A stretch of DNA of 59,477 nt. It comes from Acidobacteriota bacterium. GTDB taxonomy: Bacteria; Acidobacteriota; Blastocatellia; RBC074. The stretch is taken from the NCBI GenBank assembly GCA_016196035.1, contig JACPYM010000084.1, positions 1-59,477 of the forward strand. The letters run 5' to 3'. Each line of letters opens with the position of its first letter. The stretch's first letter is position 1. The translations under genes and the position numbers were made by a program. Below, one piece after another: positions 17,911 through 26,678 of this stretch. The notes under the pieces are model-generated. The model saw only the letters and a program-made list of their open reading frames with translations. It made no database searches and had not been told where the DNA came from.

Positions 17911-18471
17911 GTGAGCGCGAATTGGGACGAACGCTACAGGCGCAGTGAACATGGCAACGCTGACCCGCATCCATTGGTTGAGCGCGCCGCCTCATTGTTG
18001 CCGCCAGGACGTGCGTTAGATGTGGCCTGTGGAGTGGGGCGGCACGCCTTGTGGCTGGCCGAACGCGGCTGGCAAGTGACGGCAGTAGACGCTTCACGCG
18101 TGGCAATCGAATTGTTGCAGGCACGCGCGGCGGAACGTGGCTTGGCGATTGATGCATACGTTGCCGACTTAGAGCAAAGCGAATTCGTCATTGAGCCGAG
18201 GGCGTATGACCTGATTGTTGTGACGTGTTATCTGCAACGCGATTTGTTTCCGGCCTTGAAGGCAGGTGTGAAACCGGGCGGGGCAATCGTGGCTGTGATT
18301 GCGCTGCTTGACGATGATCCGGATGTGAAGCCGATGAATCCTGATTTCTTGCTTGCACCCGGCGAATTGCGCGCGCAGTTTGCGGGCTGGGAATTGCTGC
18401 ACGATGCGGAAGTGAAAAGTGCAGGGAAGCGCGCCGTGGCTGAACTTATGGCGCGCCGCCCGCTCGAATGA
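17911..18471 (+). CDS. Class I SAM-dependent methyltransferase, TehB-like
   Basis: A 186-residue Rossmann methyltransferase. Motif I is ALDVACGVGRHALWLAERG and motif II VTAVDASRVAIE, with an acidic end of strand beta-2. It opens with NWDERYRR, as in TehB/UbiE-like small methyltransferases. The GTG at 17911 has GAGGGG just upstream; a TTG at 17887 would add eight residues. Substrate unknown. The gene converges on the next methyltransferase, the two stop codons being adjacent. Confidence 0.82.
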   Translation: MSANWDERYRRSEHGNADPHPLVERAASLLPPGRALDVACGVGRHALWLAERGWQVTAVDASRVAIELLQARAAERGLAIDAYVADLEQSEFVIEPRAYDLIVVTCYLQRDLFPALKAGVKPGGAIVAVIALLDDDPDVKPMNPDFLLAPGELRAQFAGWELLHDAEVKSAGKRAVAELMARRPLE

Positions 18472-19131
18472 TCAGCGCTCCGCGATGACGCAGGCAGCCT
18501 CACGCCCTGGCTGCCGCGTTTCCACGCGCACGTTTTGAAAACCGACCCAACGCACCAGCCCGGCTATCTCTTGCACTTCTTCGACCTTAAATCCAGGAGC
18601 CAGCGCCAACGGGCTGTCAGAATGCAGCCGCAAACCCAAGACGAGCTTGCCACCCGGCTGCAGCACGCGTTGAATCTCGGTCAAATCCAATTCGGGATTG
18701 GGCCAGAATTGGTAGTTGTTGGCCGCGACGACTTTGCTGAAACGCGCGTATTCATAAGGGATGTTGGACACGCTGCCTTGCTGCAATTCGACGCGCCCGG
18801 CCTTGATGGCGGCTTCGTTGTGCTTGGCCGCTTGCGTGACCATCGTCATCGAGAGATCAACGCCCGCCACCAAGCCGCGCGTAACCTGCCCGGCCATCAA
18901 TTCAATCGTCTTGCCGTGCCCGAAGCCAATCTCGAGCACTTGATCATCAGGAGCCAGCCGCAATTGCTCGACGGCGAAGCGGTTCATCGCTTCGTTTTTG
19001 TAAGCCATCAAGTGGCCGACCGCCGCGCCTACCCAACCGTCAGGACAAGCGAACTGTTTCCGCCAGCCGTGCGCGCCTCGGCAGCCTGTCGGTGAAATGA
19101 TCGGTCGGTTGAATGGCAATAATGTATGCAT
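18472..19131 (-). CDS. Class I SAM-dependent methyltransferase
   Basis: A 219-residue methyltransferase with motif I VLEIGFGHGKTIELMAG (about residues 67-83) and a post-I VDLSMTMV acidic strand end. LQPGGKLVLGLRL forms the motif III region. The PDGWVGAAVGHLMAYKN opening matches small-molecule methyltransferases. It is separated by 66 bases from the upstream MarR-type regulator gene on the same strand, so the two probably form a regulator-plus-target operon, in which the regulator would sense the compound that is methylated. That last point is inference. Confidence 0.82.
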   Translation of the reverse strand: MHTLLPFNRPIISPTGCRGAHGWRKQFACPDGWVGAAVGHLMAYKNEAMNRFAVEQLRLAPDDQVLEIGFGHGKTIELMAGQVTRGLVAGVDLSMTMVTQAAKHNEAAIKAGRVELQQGSVSNIPYEYARFSKVVAANNYQFWPNPELDLTEIQRVLQPGGKLVLGLRLHSDSPLALAPGFKVEEVQEIAGLVRWVGFQNVRVETRQPGREAACVIAER

Positions 19132-19197
19132 CTGGTCCTCCTTACATATGGCTTCCAGTGGCTTCCAAGTGGTTCAAGCAGATTGAGAGAGAAGGCG

Positions 19198-19755
19198 TTA
19201 TTTGAGCGACTTCGCCAGCCGCCGCCATTGCTCGCTTTCAAACATGGCGCGCACCGCGCGCAGTGTGCGCGCCGCCGCCAGTAATTCTGCGTCAGGGACT
19301 TCCTGGCGCATTTTCAAATGCAGCTTTTGTTCCCGGCGATTCATCGCGTCAACGGCTTGTTTGCCTTGCTTGGTCAATTGCACGAAGGGCGAACGTTTGT
19401 GCGCCGGGTTATCCGCCAATTCCAGATAGCCGTCCGCCACGAGTTCGTTGATCAGCGCCTGCACATGTTGGCGCGAGACGGCGCGGGCGCGGCTCATTTG
19501 CGGCACGGTCTGGGCGCCCGTTTCATCGAGCAGCCGCAAAATGGCGCGCAAGCCGCCGGACATTTCACCCTGATGATGCACCTGTTCGGCAACCAGTTTC
19601 AGCCGGTTGAACAACAGCCCGTTCTCATTGACCAAAATGTTAAAGGGCGTGTCCGCACAGGCGGCGGGCTTTGTCATTGGTTGACGCTGACGGTTGACGG
19701 AATCTGTTTGGCTCGACTGGCGCGAGTCTTTTTTCTTAGGTTTCGTCGCTGGCAT
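19198..19755 (-). CDS. MarR family transcriptional regulator
   Basis: A 185-residue protein with a basic, Gln-rich N-terminal extension of about 40 residues, then the MarR dimerisation helices and winged helix-turn-helix. The recognition region is TVPQMSRARAVSRQHVQALINELV and the wing ELADNPAHKRSPFVQLT. MarR proteins usually repress their own operon until a small ligand releases DNA. The gene heads the operon with the methyltransferase at 18472, and palindromic sites about 50 bases upstream are candidate operators. Confidence 0.88.
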   Translation of the reverse strand: MPATKPKKKDSRQSSQTDSVNRQRQPMTKPAACADTPFNILVNENGLLFNRLKLVAEQVHHQGEMSGGLRAILRLLDETGAQTVPQMSRARAVSRQHVQALINELVADGYLELADNPAHKRSPFVQLTKQGKQAVDAMNRREQKLHLKMRQEVPDAELLAAARTLRAVRAMFESEQWRRLAKSLK

Positions 19756-19804
19756 ACGAACGTTGTTACTTTCGGGTTCCGATAAATTGGTGACGGCAAG
19801 CAGA

Positions 19805-19837
19805 TTGTCATAATGACAAGTTGGTTGTCAATTTGAC
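19805..19837. promoter_or_regulatory. Candidate MarR operator pair
   Basis: TTGTCATAATGACAA (19805-19819) is a perfect 7-1-7 palindrome. GTCAATTTGAC (19827-19837) is a perfect 5-1-5 palindrome with the same GTCA/TGAC half-sites. A further half-site TGTCA follows at about 19846. The centres are about 20 bases apart, two helical turns, and lie 50-80 bases upstream of the MarR start codon, where autoregulatory operators sit. Confidence 0.6.
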
Positions 19838-19890
19838 TGGTGGCCTGTCAAAAAAAGAGGCTGGGTAATGGCCCGCTCCAAGATTAAGTC

Positions 19891-20021
19891 AGGACTTACG
19901 CAGAACCATTGCCACAGAGGCACGGAGTCACAGAGGAAAGGCCTGCCTGACTGGTAAACTCGCTCTCTTGCTCTGTGCCTCGGTGCCTCTGTGGCAAATT
20001 TCCGGCTTTTGCGTAAGTCCT
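19891..20021. repeat. Inverted repeat of the GCCACAGAGGCAC family with outer AGGACTTACGC arms
   Basis: Outer arms AGGACTTACGC (19891) and GCGTAAGTCCT (to 20021) enclose inner arms GCCACAGAGGCACGGAG and CTCGGTGCCTCTGTGGC. The same outer word AGGACTTATG begins the copy near 56697. Apart from this element and the operator sites, the gap between the MarR and Uma2 genes holds nothing I recognise. Confidence 0.85.
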
Positions 20022-20063
20022 ATAAGTTTAACGATTGAATGACACGCGCAAAACGTGGCTGAA

Positions 20064-20834
20064 TCAAATCTGTTCCGGATCAAAACCCAATTCACGCAAT
20101 TTAGCGGCGAGCCGCGTGGCGCGTTCTGCTTCACGCGTGGCGCGCTCCGTTTCTTGCTTGGCGAATTGCGCTTGTTGTTGATGGCTTTCTGCTCCGGTGG
20201 GAATGACCTGTCCGGTGGCGTCACACCAGCGCAGCCAATCTTCTTCCCAGGCCTCGTAAGCGCCGTGCCAGATGGTGAGTTGCAAGCCGAGTTCGGGTAA
20301 TTGGAAATCCGGGCGCAGCCGATAACGTTTGCCGAAGCCGCGTTCGTAGACGCGCAAAGGCTCAGCGCTCAACTCCCGGAACGGATCGAAGACGACGTAA
20401 TAGGTGATGTCCATTTGGGCGTAGCGGCGCAATTTATGGGTCAATTCACCGCCGACCTGATTGGAAACCACCTCGACCACGACTTCGGGCGGTTTACCGA
20501 ATTCCCAGAAAAAGTAGGAGCGATGTTCTTTGGCGATCCACTCCGGATTCACCCGCACATCCAGGCTCAGAAACATATCCGGCACCAGCGGCGGTTCGTG
20601 CACAGAGAAGAACAGGCCGACATTGGCATCCGCCAGAAAGGTGCGCGGGGCAGCGCTTTCTTCGCCTTCTGCTTCTTCAGCGGGCGGCGGCGTCCAGGCG
20701 TTGTAGATTGGTTCCACCAGCAGGCGTTGCTGTTTGGCTGCGTATAGATTGTCCACAGGGGTATCGTCCTCCGTAACGAGGTTGCTGACGAGTTCGGCAA
20801 AGTCGTAGGCTTTTTGCGTTCGTGTCGGTGACAT
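20064..20834 (-). CDS. Uma2 family protein (PD-(D/E)XK nuclease-like, DUF820)
   Basis: A 256-residue protein. The nuclease-like core covers about residues 60-200: PDMFLSLDVRV, then a VVVEVVSNQVGGELTHKL segment with the conserved acidic and lysine residues, then YAQMDITYYVVFDP. The C-terminal 60 residues form a Gln/Glu/Arg-rich coiled coil (KQETERATREAERATR). Uma2 proteins are very abundant in cyanobacteria and acidobacteria and their cellular job is not settled. It stands alone between repeat elements. Confidence 0.85.
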   Translation of the reverse strand: MSPTRTQKAYDFAELVSNLVTEDDTPVDNLYAAKQQRLLVEPIYNAWTPPPAEEAEGEESAAPRTFLADANVGLFFSVHEPPLVPDMFLSLDVRVNPEWIAKEHRSYFFWEFGKPPEVVVEVVSNQVGGELTHKLRRYAQMDITYYVVFDPFRELSAEPLRVYERGFGKRYRLRPDFQLPELGLQLTIWHGAYEAWEEDWLRWCDATGQVIPTGAESHQQQAQFAKQETERATREAERATRLAAKLRELGFDPEQI

Positions 20835-20990
20835 AAATGCTCCTTGTTGGTCGAGTCAGGCGGAGGGTAGTGGATGGCCGTGGCAAAGGCAATTGTTGAG
20901 GAAAGCTCAGGTGCTGCGCTGGTTAATACAAACACGCGGCAACTTTGGCGCTGGCCGCGTGTTTGAAAGGCTTCAAATTAACGGTGTCGC

Positions 20991-22325
20991 TTATGTACCG
21001 CTGACGACCTCATCCAGCTTAAAGCTCAGGCTTTCCAGCATCGTCTTGTTGAGTTTGTAAACTGCCGGATTGCCGTCCACGCGCACATAAACGCTGTCGC
21101 CATCGGCGGCGGAAACATTCAGCCCGGCGGTTTTGCCGTCTTTGAACGTCAATTTGACGGTGACAGCGGGCTTCGCCAGTTTTGCCAAAATTGCGGCGGA
21201 GGGTTTATCCAAAACCTCTTCGGCTTTGGATTGCAGCGGCGTGAAAATCTTGAAAGCCGTGGCCTCTTTGTCTTTTTTGTCCGCCGGTTCTTTGATCAGC
21301 CATTTGGCGTGGTCTTTGTCGGCTTCGACGACCAACGTGCCATTCGGGTTTTTCAACTGCACGCGCGTCACGTCGTCCTGGCTGACTTTCAGGAATTCCT
21401 TGCTACGCAACGCGGCGAGTTTGACGTTGAGCTTGTCGTAAAGCGCCTTTTCGATTTTGTAGATTTGGGGCCGGTCAGAGACTTTGGCGTAATACTGCTC
21501 ATCCACTTTCGAGCCGATGTTCAGCGCGCGCTCGCCGCCGGAGGTCAGTTGTGCCGTCACGCCGATTTTTGAGGCGTTCAACCCATATTTCGCCAGATCG
21601 TCTGCCGACTCGCTGACGACGTCAGCCGCTTTGGCAGACGTGATTTCGCTGAGCAGGCTGTTGACCTCAGTTTCTTCGGCATTGCCACTGACCGGCGCGG
21701 TCAATTTCCAGCTTTCGCCTTCTTTTGACAGGTTGACAGGGCCGGATTCGGTACTGAGCTTCAAACCCTTGATGTCGTATTGCGAGAGGCCGCCCAGCAC
21801 ACTGCGGTCACGCAGGTCTTTGAGGTCTTTGTCAGCGCTAGTGAGCAGCGAACCCGAAAGCGAGGCGATGCTCTGGCCGCTGTCAATCTTGGCGTAAACC
21901 GCCGAGCCGGAGAAATCCTTGTCGCCGAGTTCGATCTTGTGGCTCTGGCCGTTCTTGAGTTTGACTTCGAGTTTGACCTTCGGCTCGGTCAGGCCGAAGT
22001 TTTTCAACTGCTCTGCCGTGGCCGGAATGTCGCGCGTGATACGGGCGCTGACCAGATCGCCGATGATCGTATTGATGGTGGATTCGTCCGCCAGCGCATT
22101 CAGCGGCTGGGTGATCAGCCATTTGTTGTCTTTGTTTTCAAAAGTGACAGTCTGGCCCGCGCGTGTCAGCACGATCTGATTGATGTCCTCGCGGTTGAGC
22201 TTGAAGGCCTCGCGGCTCAGGTCCTTCTCTTCGTCGCGCGGTTTGCCCGGTTTGATTTCGGTGTAATAGACGAGCGCCCCGCCGAGCAGGGCGACTAAGA
22301 ACAGAATGAGAGTGCTTTTTTTCAT
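20991..22325 (-). CDS. DUF4340 domain-containing exported protein of the ABC/Gld locus
   Basis: A 444-residue protein with an N-terminal membrane anchor (STLILFLVALLGGALVYY) and several repeats of a DUF4340-type beta unit (LNREDINQIVLTRAG, LLTSADKDLKDLRDRSVL). DUF4340 genes typically sit directly after GldG-like and ABC-2 permease genes, and that order is kept here. It probably sits on the periplasmic side of the complex. The stop lies before an intergenic stretch without repeats. The upstream junction to the GldG-like gene is filled by a GTAGACA tandem repeat. Confidence 0.88.
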   Translation of the reverse strand: MKKSTLILFLVALLGGALVYYTEIKPGKPRDEEKDLSREAFKLNREDINQIVLTRAGQTVTFENKDNKWLITQPLNALADESTINTIIGDLVSARITRDIPATAEQLKNFGLTEPKVKLEVKLKNGQSHKIELGDKDFSGSAVYAKIDSGQSIASLSGSLLTSADKDLKDLRDRSVLGGLSQYDIKGLKLSTESGPVNLSKEGESWKLTAPVSGNAEETEVNSLLSEITSAKAADVVSESADDLAKYGLNASKIGVTAQLTSGGERALNIGSKVDEQYYAKVSDRPQIYKIEKALYDKLNVKLAALRSKEFLKVSQDDVTRVQLKNPNGTLVVEADKDHAKWLIKEPADKKDKEATAFKIFTPLQSKAEEVLDKPSAAILAKLAKPAVTVKLTFKDGKTAGLNVSAADGDSVYVRVDGNPAVYKLNKTMLESLSFKLDEVVSGT

Positions 22326-22331
22326 AAGACA

Positions 22332-22412
<81 letters not shown>

Positions 22413-22417
<5 letters not shown>

Positions 22418-23948
22418 TACGCTTCCACCAAACATACGCGCCCGTGCCCATCACCAGCAGCGGCAGCAGGGCGACGCTGAACCAGAAGAACATGCGTTGC
22501 TGGCCTTCGCTCATGGTGACGCTGCGGCTGGTGGCGCTCTTGGGGCGGATGGCGATCAGGTCTTCGTCCTGTGCCAGCCAGTTGACGCAATTGAGAAAGA
22601 GGTCGCCGTTGCGTTGCGCGCGGATTGCGCCATCCGAGGCGAAATCGGAATCGCCAATGACGACCAGCCGCGCTTCTTTGTTTTCGCCCAAACTCTTGCT
22701 GCCGACAACGCCGATGTTGACCGGGCCTTTGGTATCGGCGCCATCGAACTTGGGTTGAACGTTCGGTTTGATTTCAGTCTCGCCCCAGCTTGATTCCGAA
22801 GTCGTCAGCAACGATTGCGTGTTGACACCGGAGTTACTGGCGCTGCCGACTTTGACCTCGCGCACGTAGGGGAAAATCGTCATCGAACGGTTGAACCCTT
22901 GGGTGATCGGATGTGAGCCGTAACTTTGCACCGCCGGGGCCACCGGGCCGCCGCCGCCAAAAAGCTGGCTGGCTAGATTGAAATCGAGCACGGTGTTGTT
23001 GCCGAGCACTACATTCCAGGCTTTGAGCACCGAGTCGAGTTGCGGGTCGGTTTCGGGGTCGAGCATCAAAAAGGCCTTGCCGCCGCCATCCAGATACTTG
23101 CCCACGGCGGACGCTTCGGGTGGCAGGAAGCCCTGTTTTGGCCCGGCCACGATCAGCACGGCGCATTCCGCCGGGACGGTGCCACCGCCCGTGACCATAT
23201 TGATCGTCTTGGTTTCGTAATTCTCGGCTTTGAGCTTTTTGTCCACGCTCGAAAACCCGCCGCCCTGTTGATCGGCGGATGTCAGTGATTTCTCGCCGTG
23301 GCCTTCAGTGAAGCAGATCGTTTTGAGTTTGTCGCGCGTGACTTTGAGGATGGCGTTGGTGATGGCCTGTTCGTTGATCTGCCCGGCTTCGAGCTTTTCG
23401 GTACGGTCGCCCGCTGCCACGAAGGTGTCGCCATACGCGGTCGCTTTGTATTGCTTGGCGACTTCGGGTTTGGTGCCGGGGTCAACCAGTTCGTAAGTGA
23501 TACGCCGGCCCGCGCCCTTGTACTCTTCCATCAAATCTTTGAGCGCGGTGTCTTCCTGCTTGTCGAATTTGACGATCTTGACGTCCTTGGGCAGCGCGGC
23601 GGCGACTTTGCGGGTTTGTTCCGACAGGCTGTAAAGCTGCTCGCTGGTCAGGTCAAGGCGTTTGTGGTGGCGGTAGCCCAGGAAATTGGCGAGGGCCAAA
23701 ATGCCGATGACGGCAATGGTCAACACGCCCATATTCGTGCCCAGCTTGCCCGTGCGGCTAGTGAAAGTGCCTTTGATGGACTCAAAATTCAAAGCCAGGC
23801 CTGCAACCAGCAGCAGCGCGCCGATGATGACGAGCCATAAATTGAAGCCCCACAGGCCCTGCACCGAATAGCGTACCAACCCGCTAATGACCAATGCTGC
23901 GCCCAGCATCAGGCCCAGCTTGCCGATTTCATTCCGATTGGTATTCAT
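22413..23948 (-). CDS. GldG-like ABC-associated exported subunit
   Basis: A 511-residue protein of the ABC-type uncharacterised transport family (GldG-like, PF09822). Three N-terminal hydrophobic stretches (LGLMLGAALVISGLV, LWLVIIGALLLVAGLAL, MGVLTIAVIGILALANFL) precede a large periplasmic domain with LYSLSEQTRKVAAALP, and a last anchor near the C-terminus (FFWFSVALLPLLVMGTGAYVW). In Bacteroidota the homologues couple to gliding/type 9 secretion; in acidobacteria the role is unknown. I chose the ATG at 23948 rather than the TTG at 23969. Confidence 0.87.
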
Positions 23949-24025
23949 AGATTCAATCTCAACACACAAAGGTCTGATTCAAACTTTACTCAATACTCAT
24001 AACTCACGCTGGCTGTAGGCCGCTG

Positions 24026-24424
24026 CTAAGGCGTCTCGGCCAGCGCGTATTCAAAGTCATAAAAATGTTTGCCGTCGGCGATCTTGATCGCCAGCCTGCC
24101 CGACAATCCCACGAGTTCATCCGTGCCCGAATCCGGCACGACGCTGATGTTCTGTTCCGGCACGCCGCGATTCATCGTGCTGCTGTGTTGCAACACGAAA
24201 CTGCCCTGGCACCCATGCAAGGTTCCCGTGACCAGTTCCAGCGCCACATAACCCGCCGAATTTTTGACGGCGGTTCCGGCGGCCAACATCTGGCCTTTGC
24301 TCGTGCCTTCGAGGTCGCCGTGGAATTGCTTGTCGAGCAACATCCGGCCAAAGGGCGAGGCGATAGCCTGGTCATCTTGCGGCGTCAGCTTTACTTCAAA
24401 GGCGCCGGTCGCTTGCGTAGTCAT
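24026..24424 (-). CDS. DUF3224 domain-containing protein
   Basis: A 132-residue protein with no signal peptide. The sequence TGAFEVKLTPQDD, a conserved DKQFHGDLEGTSKGQML stretch and the closing FYDFEYAL match DUF3224, a small allene-oxide-cyclase-like beta-barrel family of unknown function. It is inserted between the permease and the GldG-like gene, 21 bases after the permease stop, so it is very likely co-transcribed. It is not a usual member of this ABC locus. Confidence 0.82.
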   Translation of the reverse strand: MTTQATGAFEVKLTPQDDQAIASPFGRMLLDKQFHGDLEGTSKGQMLAAGTAVKNSAGYVALELVTGTLHGCQGSFVLQHSSTMNRGVPEQNISVVPDSGTDELVGLSGRLAIKIADGKHFYDFEYALAETP

Positions 24425-24445
24425 GAACTTCTCCTTCTTGTCTGA

Positions 24446-25234
24446 TTAGGCACGCCGCCAACGCATCGAATCGAGCGTGCGCAACGTCAGGAACAAGCCC
24501 AGCACGATCAACGAGAGGTAAAAGATCAAGCTGGTCGTATCAATCACGCCGCGCGTGAAATCGTCGAAGTGCCGCAGGATCGAGCAGTATTGCAACACCT
24601 CGCCATACCAGGTCGTCGAACCGCGCACGCCGAAATCCAGCACCCAGAGCAGCAAGAACGAGACGAAGGTCACGACCGCCGCGATGATCTGGCTTTCGGT
24701 CAGCGCCGAGATGAACGAACCCAGCGCAATTAGCACCGCGCCCAGCAGGAAGATGCCCAGATAGCCCGACCAAAGCACTTTCCACGGCATGGCCGGATCG
24801 CTGTAATAACCCATCACCACCTGATAAAGCAGCGTTGGCATCAGCATAATTGCGAACAGCGACAGCGAAGCGAGGAACTTGCCCATCACGATTTGGAATT
24901 CGGTGATCGGCGAAGTCATCAGCATCTCCATCGTGCCGCGTTTGCGCTCTTCGGCATAGACGCCCATCGTCAGCATCGGGATCATAAACAGCACGATGGT
25001 GCTGATGACGCCCGTGAAGTTGCGCATCACCAGACTGGGCACGTCAATTTCGGGCGGCGGCCCCATCTGGCGCTGTTGCATCATCGCCTGCATGGCTTGG
25101 GCCATCAGAAACGACAGGATGTTTGAGAAGAAGTAGCCGGCAATGAGCAGGAAGAAGCCGATCACGATGTAAGCAATCGGCGAAACGAAATAGCTGCTCA
25201 TTTCGCGGCGGAAGATGGCAAGAATACCTTTCAT
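24446..25234 (-). CDS. ABC-2 type permease (GldF-like)
   Basis: A 262-residue permease with six predicted membrane helices, starting FRREMSSYFVSPIAYIVIGFF. The conserved YAEERKRGTMEMLMTSPIT loop precedes helix 3, and LGSFISALTESQIIAAVVTF forms helix 5. Methionine-rich loop residues 47-65 (AMQAMMQQRQMG) are unusual. It pairs with the ATPase encoded just upstream and with the GldG-like and DUF4340 subunits downstream. Confidence 0.9.
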   Translation of the reverse strand: MKGILAIFRREMSSYFVSPIAYIVIGFFLLIAGYFFSNILSFLMAQAMQAMMQQRQMGPPPEIDVPSLVMRNFTGVISTIVLFMIPMLTMGVYAEERKRGTMEMLMTSPITEFQIVMGKFLASLSLFAIMLMPTLLYQVVMGYYSDPAMPWKVLWSGYLGIFLLGAVLIALGSFISALTESQIIAAVVTFVSFLLLWVLDFGVRGSTTWYGEVLQYCSILRHFDDFTRGVIDTTSLIFYLSLIVLGLFLTLRTLDSMRWRRA

Positions 25235-25348
25235 AGTAGTCAGTAGTCAGTAGTCAGTAGTTGGCAGTCGGTAAGCAGCAGGCAGCAGTCGGTAGCGTCG
25301 AACAGTGAACCAAAGCTACTGACTACTGACTACTGACTACTGACTACT
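25235..25348. repeat. Tandem/inverted AGTAGTC repeat supplying the stop of the ABC ATPase
   Basis: The left arm has four AGTAGTC units and the right arm four or five GACTACT units around a CAGTCGGTAAGCAGCAGGC loop. The ATPase reading frame ends inside the right arm (stop at 25337-25339; last residues SSQ are repeat-encoded). Same family as 22332-22417, two genes away. Confidence 0.8.
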
Positions 25349-26298
25349 CTTTTCCGCAGCCGCACTTTCCTGTGTGGTGAGTTGGCGGAAGATGTCTTCG
25401 AGGCTCAGATTGACGGCGCGCAGTTCGAGCAATTCAAACCCACCGCCGACGATGGTGGCGGCCACCTTGCTGCGGACGTCAATGCCCGGCTCGCTTTCGA
25501 TATTCGCAGCGACCAAATCGGTGCCTTCGTGCGTTTCGGTGGTGACGCGGTTGACGCCTTCGACCGTTTCGAGTTTGGTCTGCAACTCTTCGGCATTGCC
25601 GCGCGCCTGCACTTGGACGCGCTCGCTGCCTTTCATCTGCGTGGTCAGATTGTTGGGCGTATCAATCGCGGCGATTTTGCCTTTGTTGATGATGACCACG
25701 CGGTCACAGGTCATCTCGACTTCGGGCAGGATGTGCGTCGAAAGGATGATCGTATGATCACCCGCCAGACCCTTGATCAGCTTGCGCACCTCGATGATCT
25801 GGTTCGGGTCTAGGCCGACGGTGGGTTCGTCCAGGATTACCACGTCCGGGTTATGGACGATGGCCTGGGCGATGCCGACGCGCTGTTTGTAACCGCGCGA
25901 GAGCCGTTTGATCAGCTCGTCCTTGCGTTCGGTCAAACCGGTCAACCGCATGGATTCTTCGACGCGGTTGGGGATGTCGGCGGCCTCGACGCCTTTGATG
26001 CGGGCGACAAAGGTCAGATAGTCGCTGATCATCATCTCCGGGTAGAGCGGCGGCGTTTCGGGCAAATAGCCGATGCGCTTACGCACGTCCATGGATTGGT
26101 CGAAGACATCGAACCCGGCAATGCGCGCGGTTCCGCCTGTCGCGGGCAGGTAGCCCGTCAGGATGCGCATTGTGGTGGTTTTGCCAGCGCCGTTGGGGCC
26201 GAGAAAGCCCAGGATCTCACCTTTTCGACTTTGAAAGAAATGTCGTTGACGGCGCGGGCTGCGCCGTAGCTCTTCGTCAGATGCTCAACTTCGATCAA
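25337..26298 (-). pseudogene. ABC transporter ATP-binding protein (GldA-like), one-base frameshift near the Walker A region
   Basis: From a TTG at 26298 (GGAGG five bases upstream) the frame reads IEVEHLTKSYGAARAVNDIS as far as VEK, then loses register. One missing base in a G run near 26220 separates it from the second frame, which reads GEILGFLGPNGAGKTTTMRI with an intact Walker A. The signature (LSRGYKQRVGIAQAI), Walker B (VVILDEPTVGLDP) and switch histidine (LSTHIL) all follow. Corrected length is about 320 residues. A short product from ATG 26170 would lack Walker A and be inactive. A sequencing error in a short G run is the simplest explanation. Confidence 0.88.
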
Positions 26299-26414
26299 GC
26301 TTGCCTCCGAACTGATTTATGCAGTTGTCTGTCGCGTGATGTAATGACTACGAAGGCGCAGATTCTATGCGGCGCTTGGGAGGCCGTCAAGAGGCGGCTT
26401 TTGGCGCGAAGCTG

Positions 26415-26515
26415 CGAGGCGGTACCGCGCGCGTCAGCAAGCGGCCATCAAGGGGCTGACGCACTAGGCAAGAAGGGCTGCGTCTCCGCTTGCTGACGCG
26501 CGCGGTACCGCCTCG
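26415..26515. repeat. Inverted repeat of the GGTACCGCGCGCGTCAGCAAGCGG family
   Basis: Arms CGAGGCGGTACCGCGCGCGTC (26415) and the matching reverse complement (to 26515) enclose a 40-base spacer. Further copies are at 38185-38282 and 47150-47346, with half-arms near 40684-40709. The remainder of the 380-base gap between the ABC ATPase and the first A-type gene shows nothing I recognise. Confidence 0.88.
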
Positions 26516-26678
26516 GCACTTGTGGATGAGCGGCGCGGCTCCTAAAATGCCGCCGCCAGCGTGACGCCGCGCCAACTCATCAAGCCATCACGCTGAGAAA
26601 GCGTTCTGATCCTTTTCAGCAATTCGGGGGAAGCCGGGGCTTCCCCATCCAGCAAGGCCGTCATTACCAGGAGGTCTT

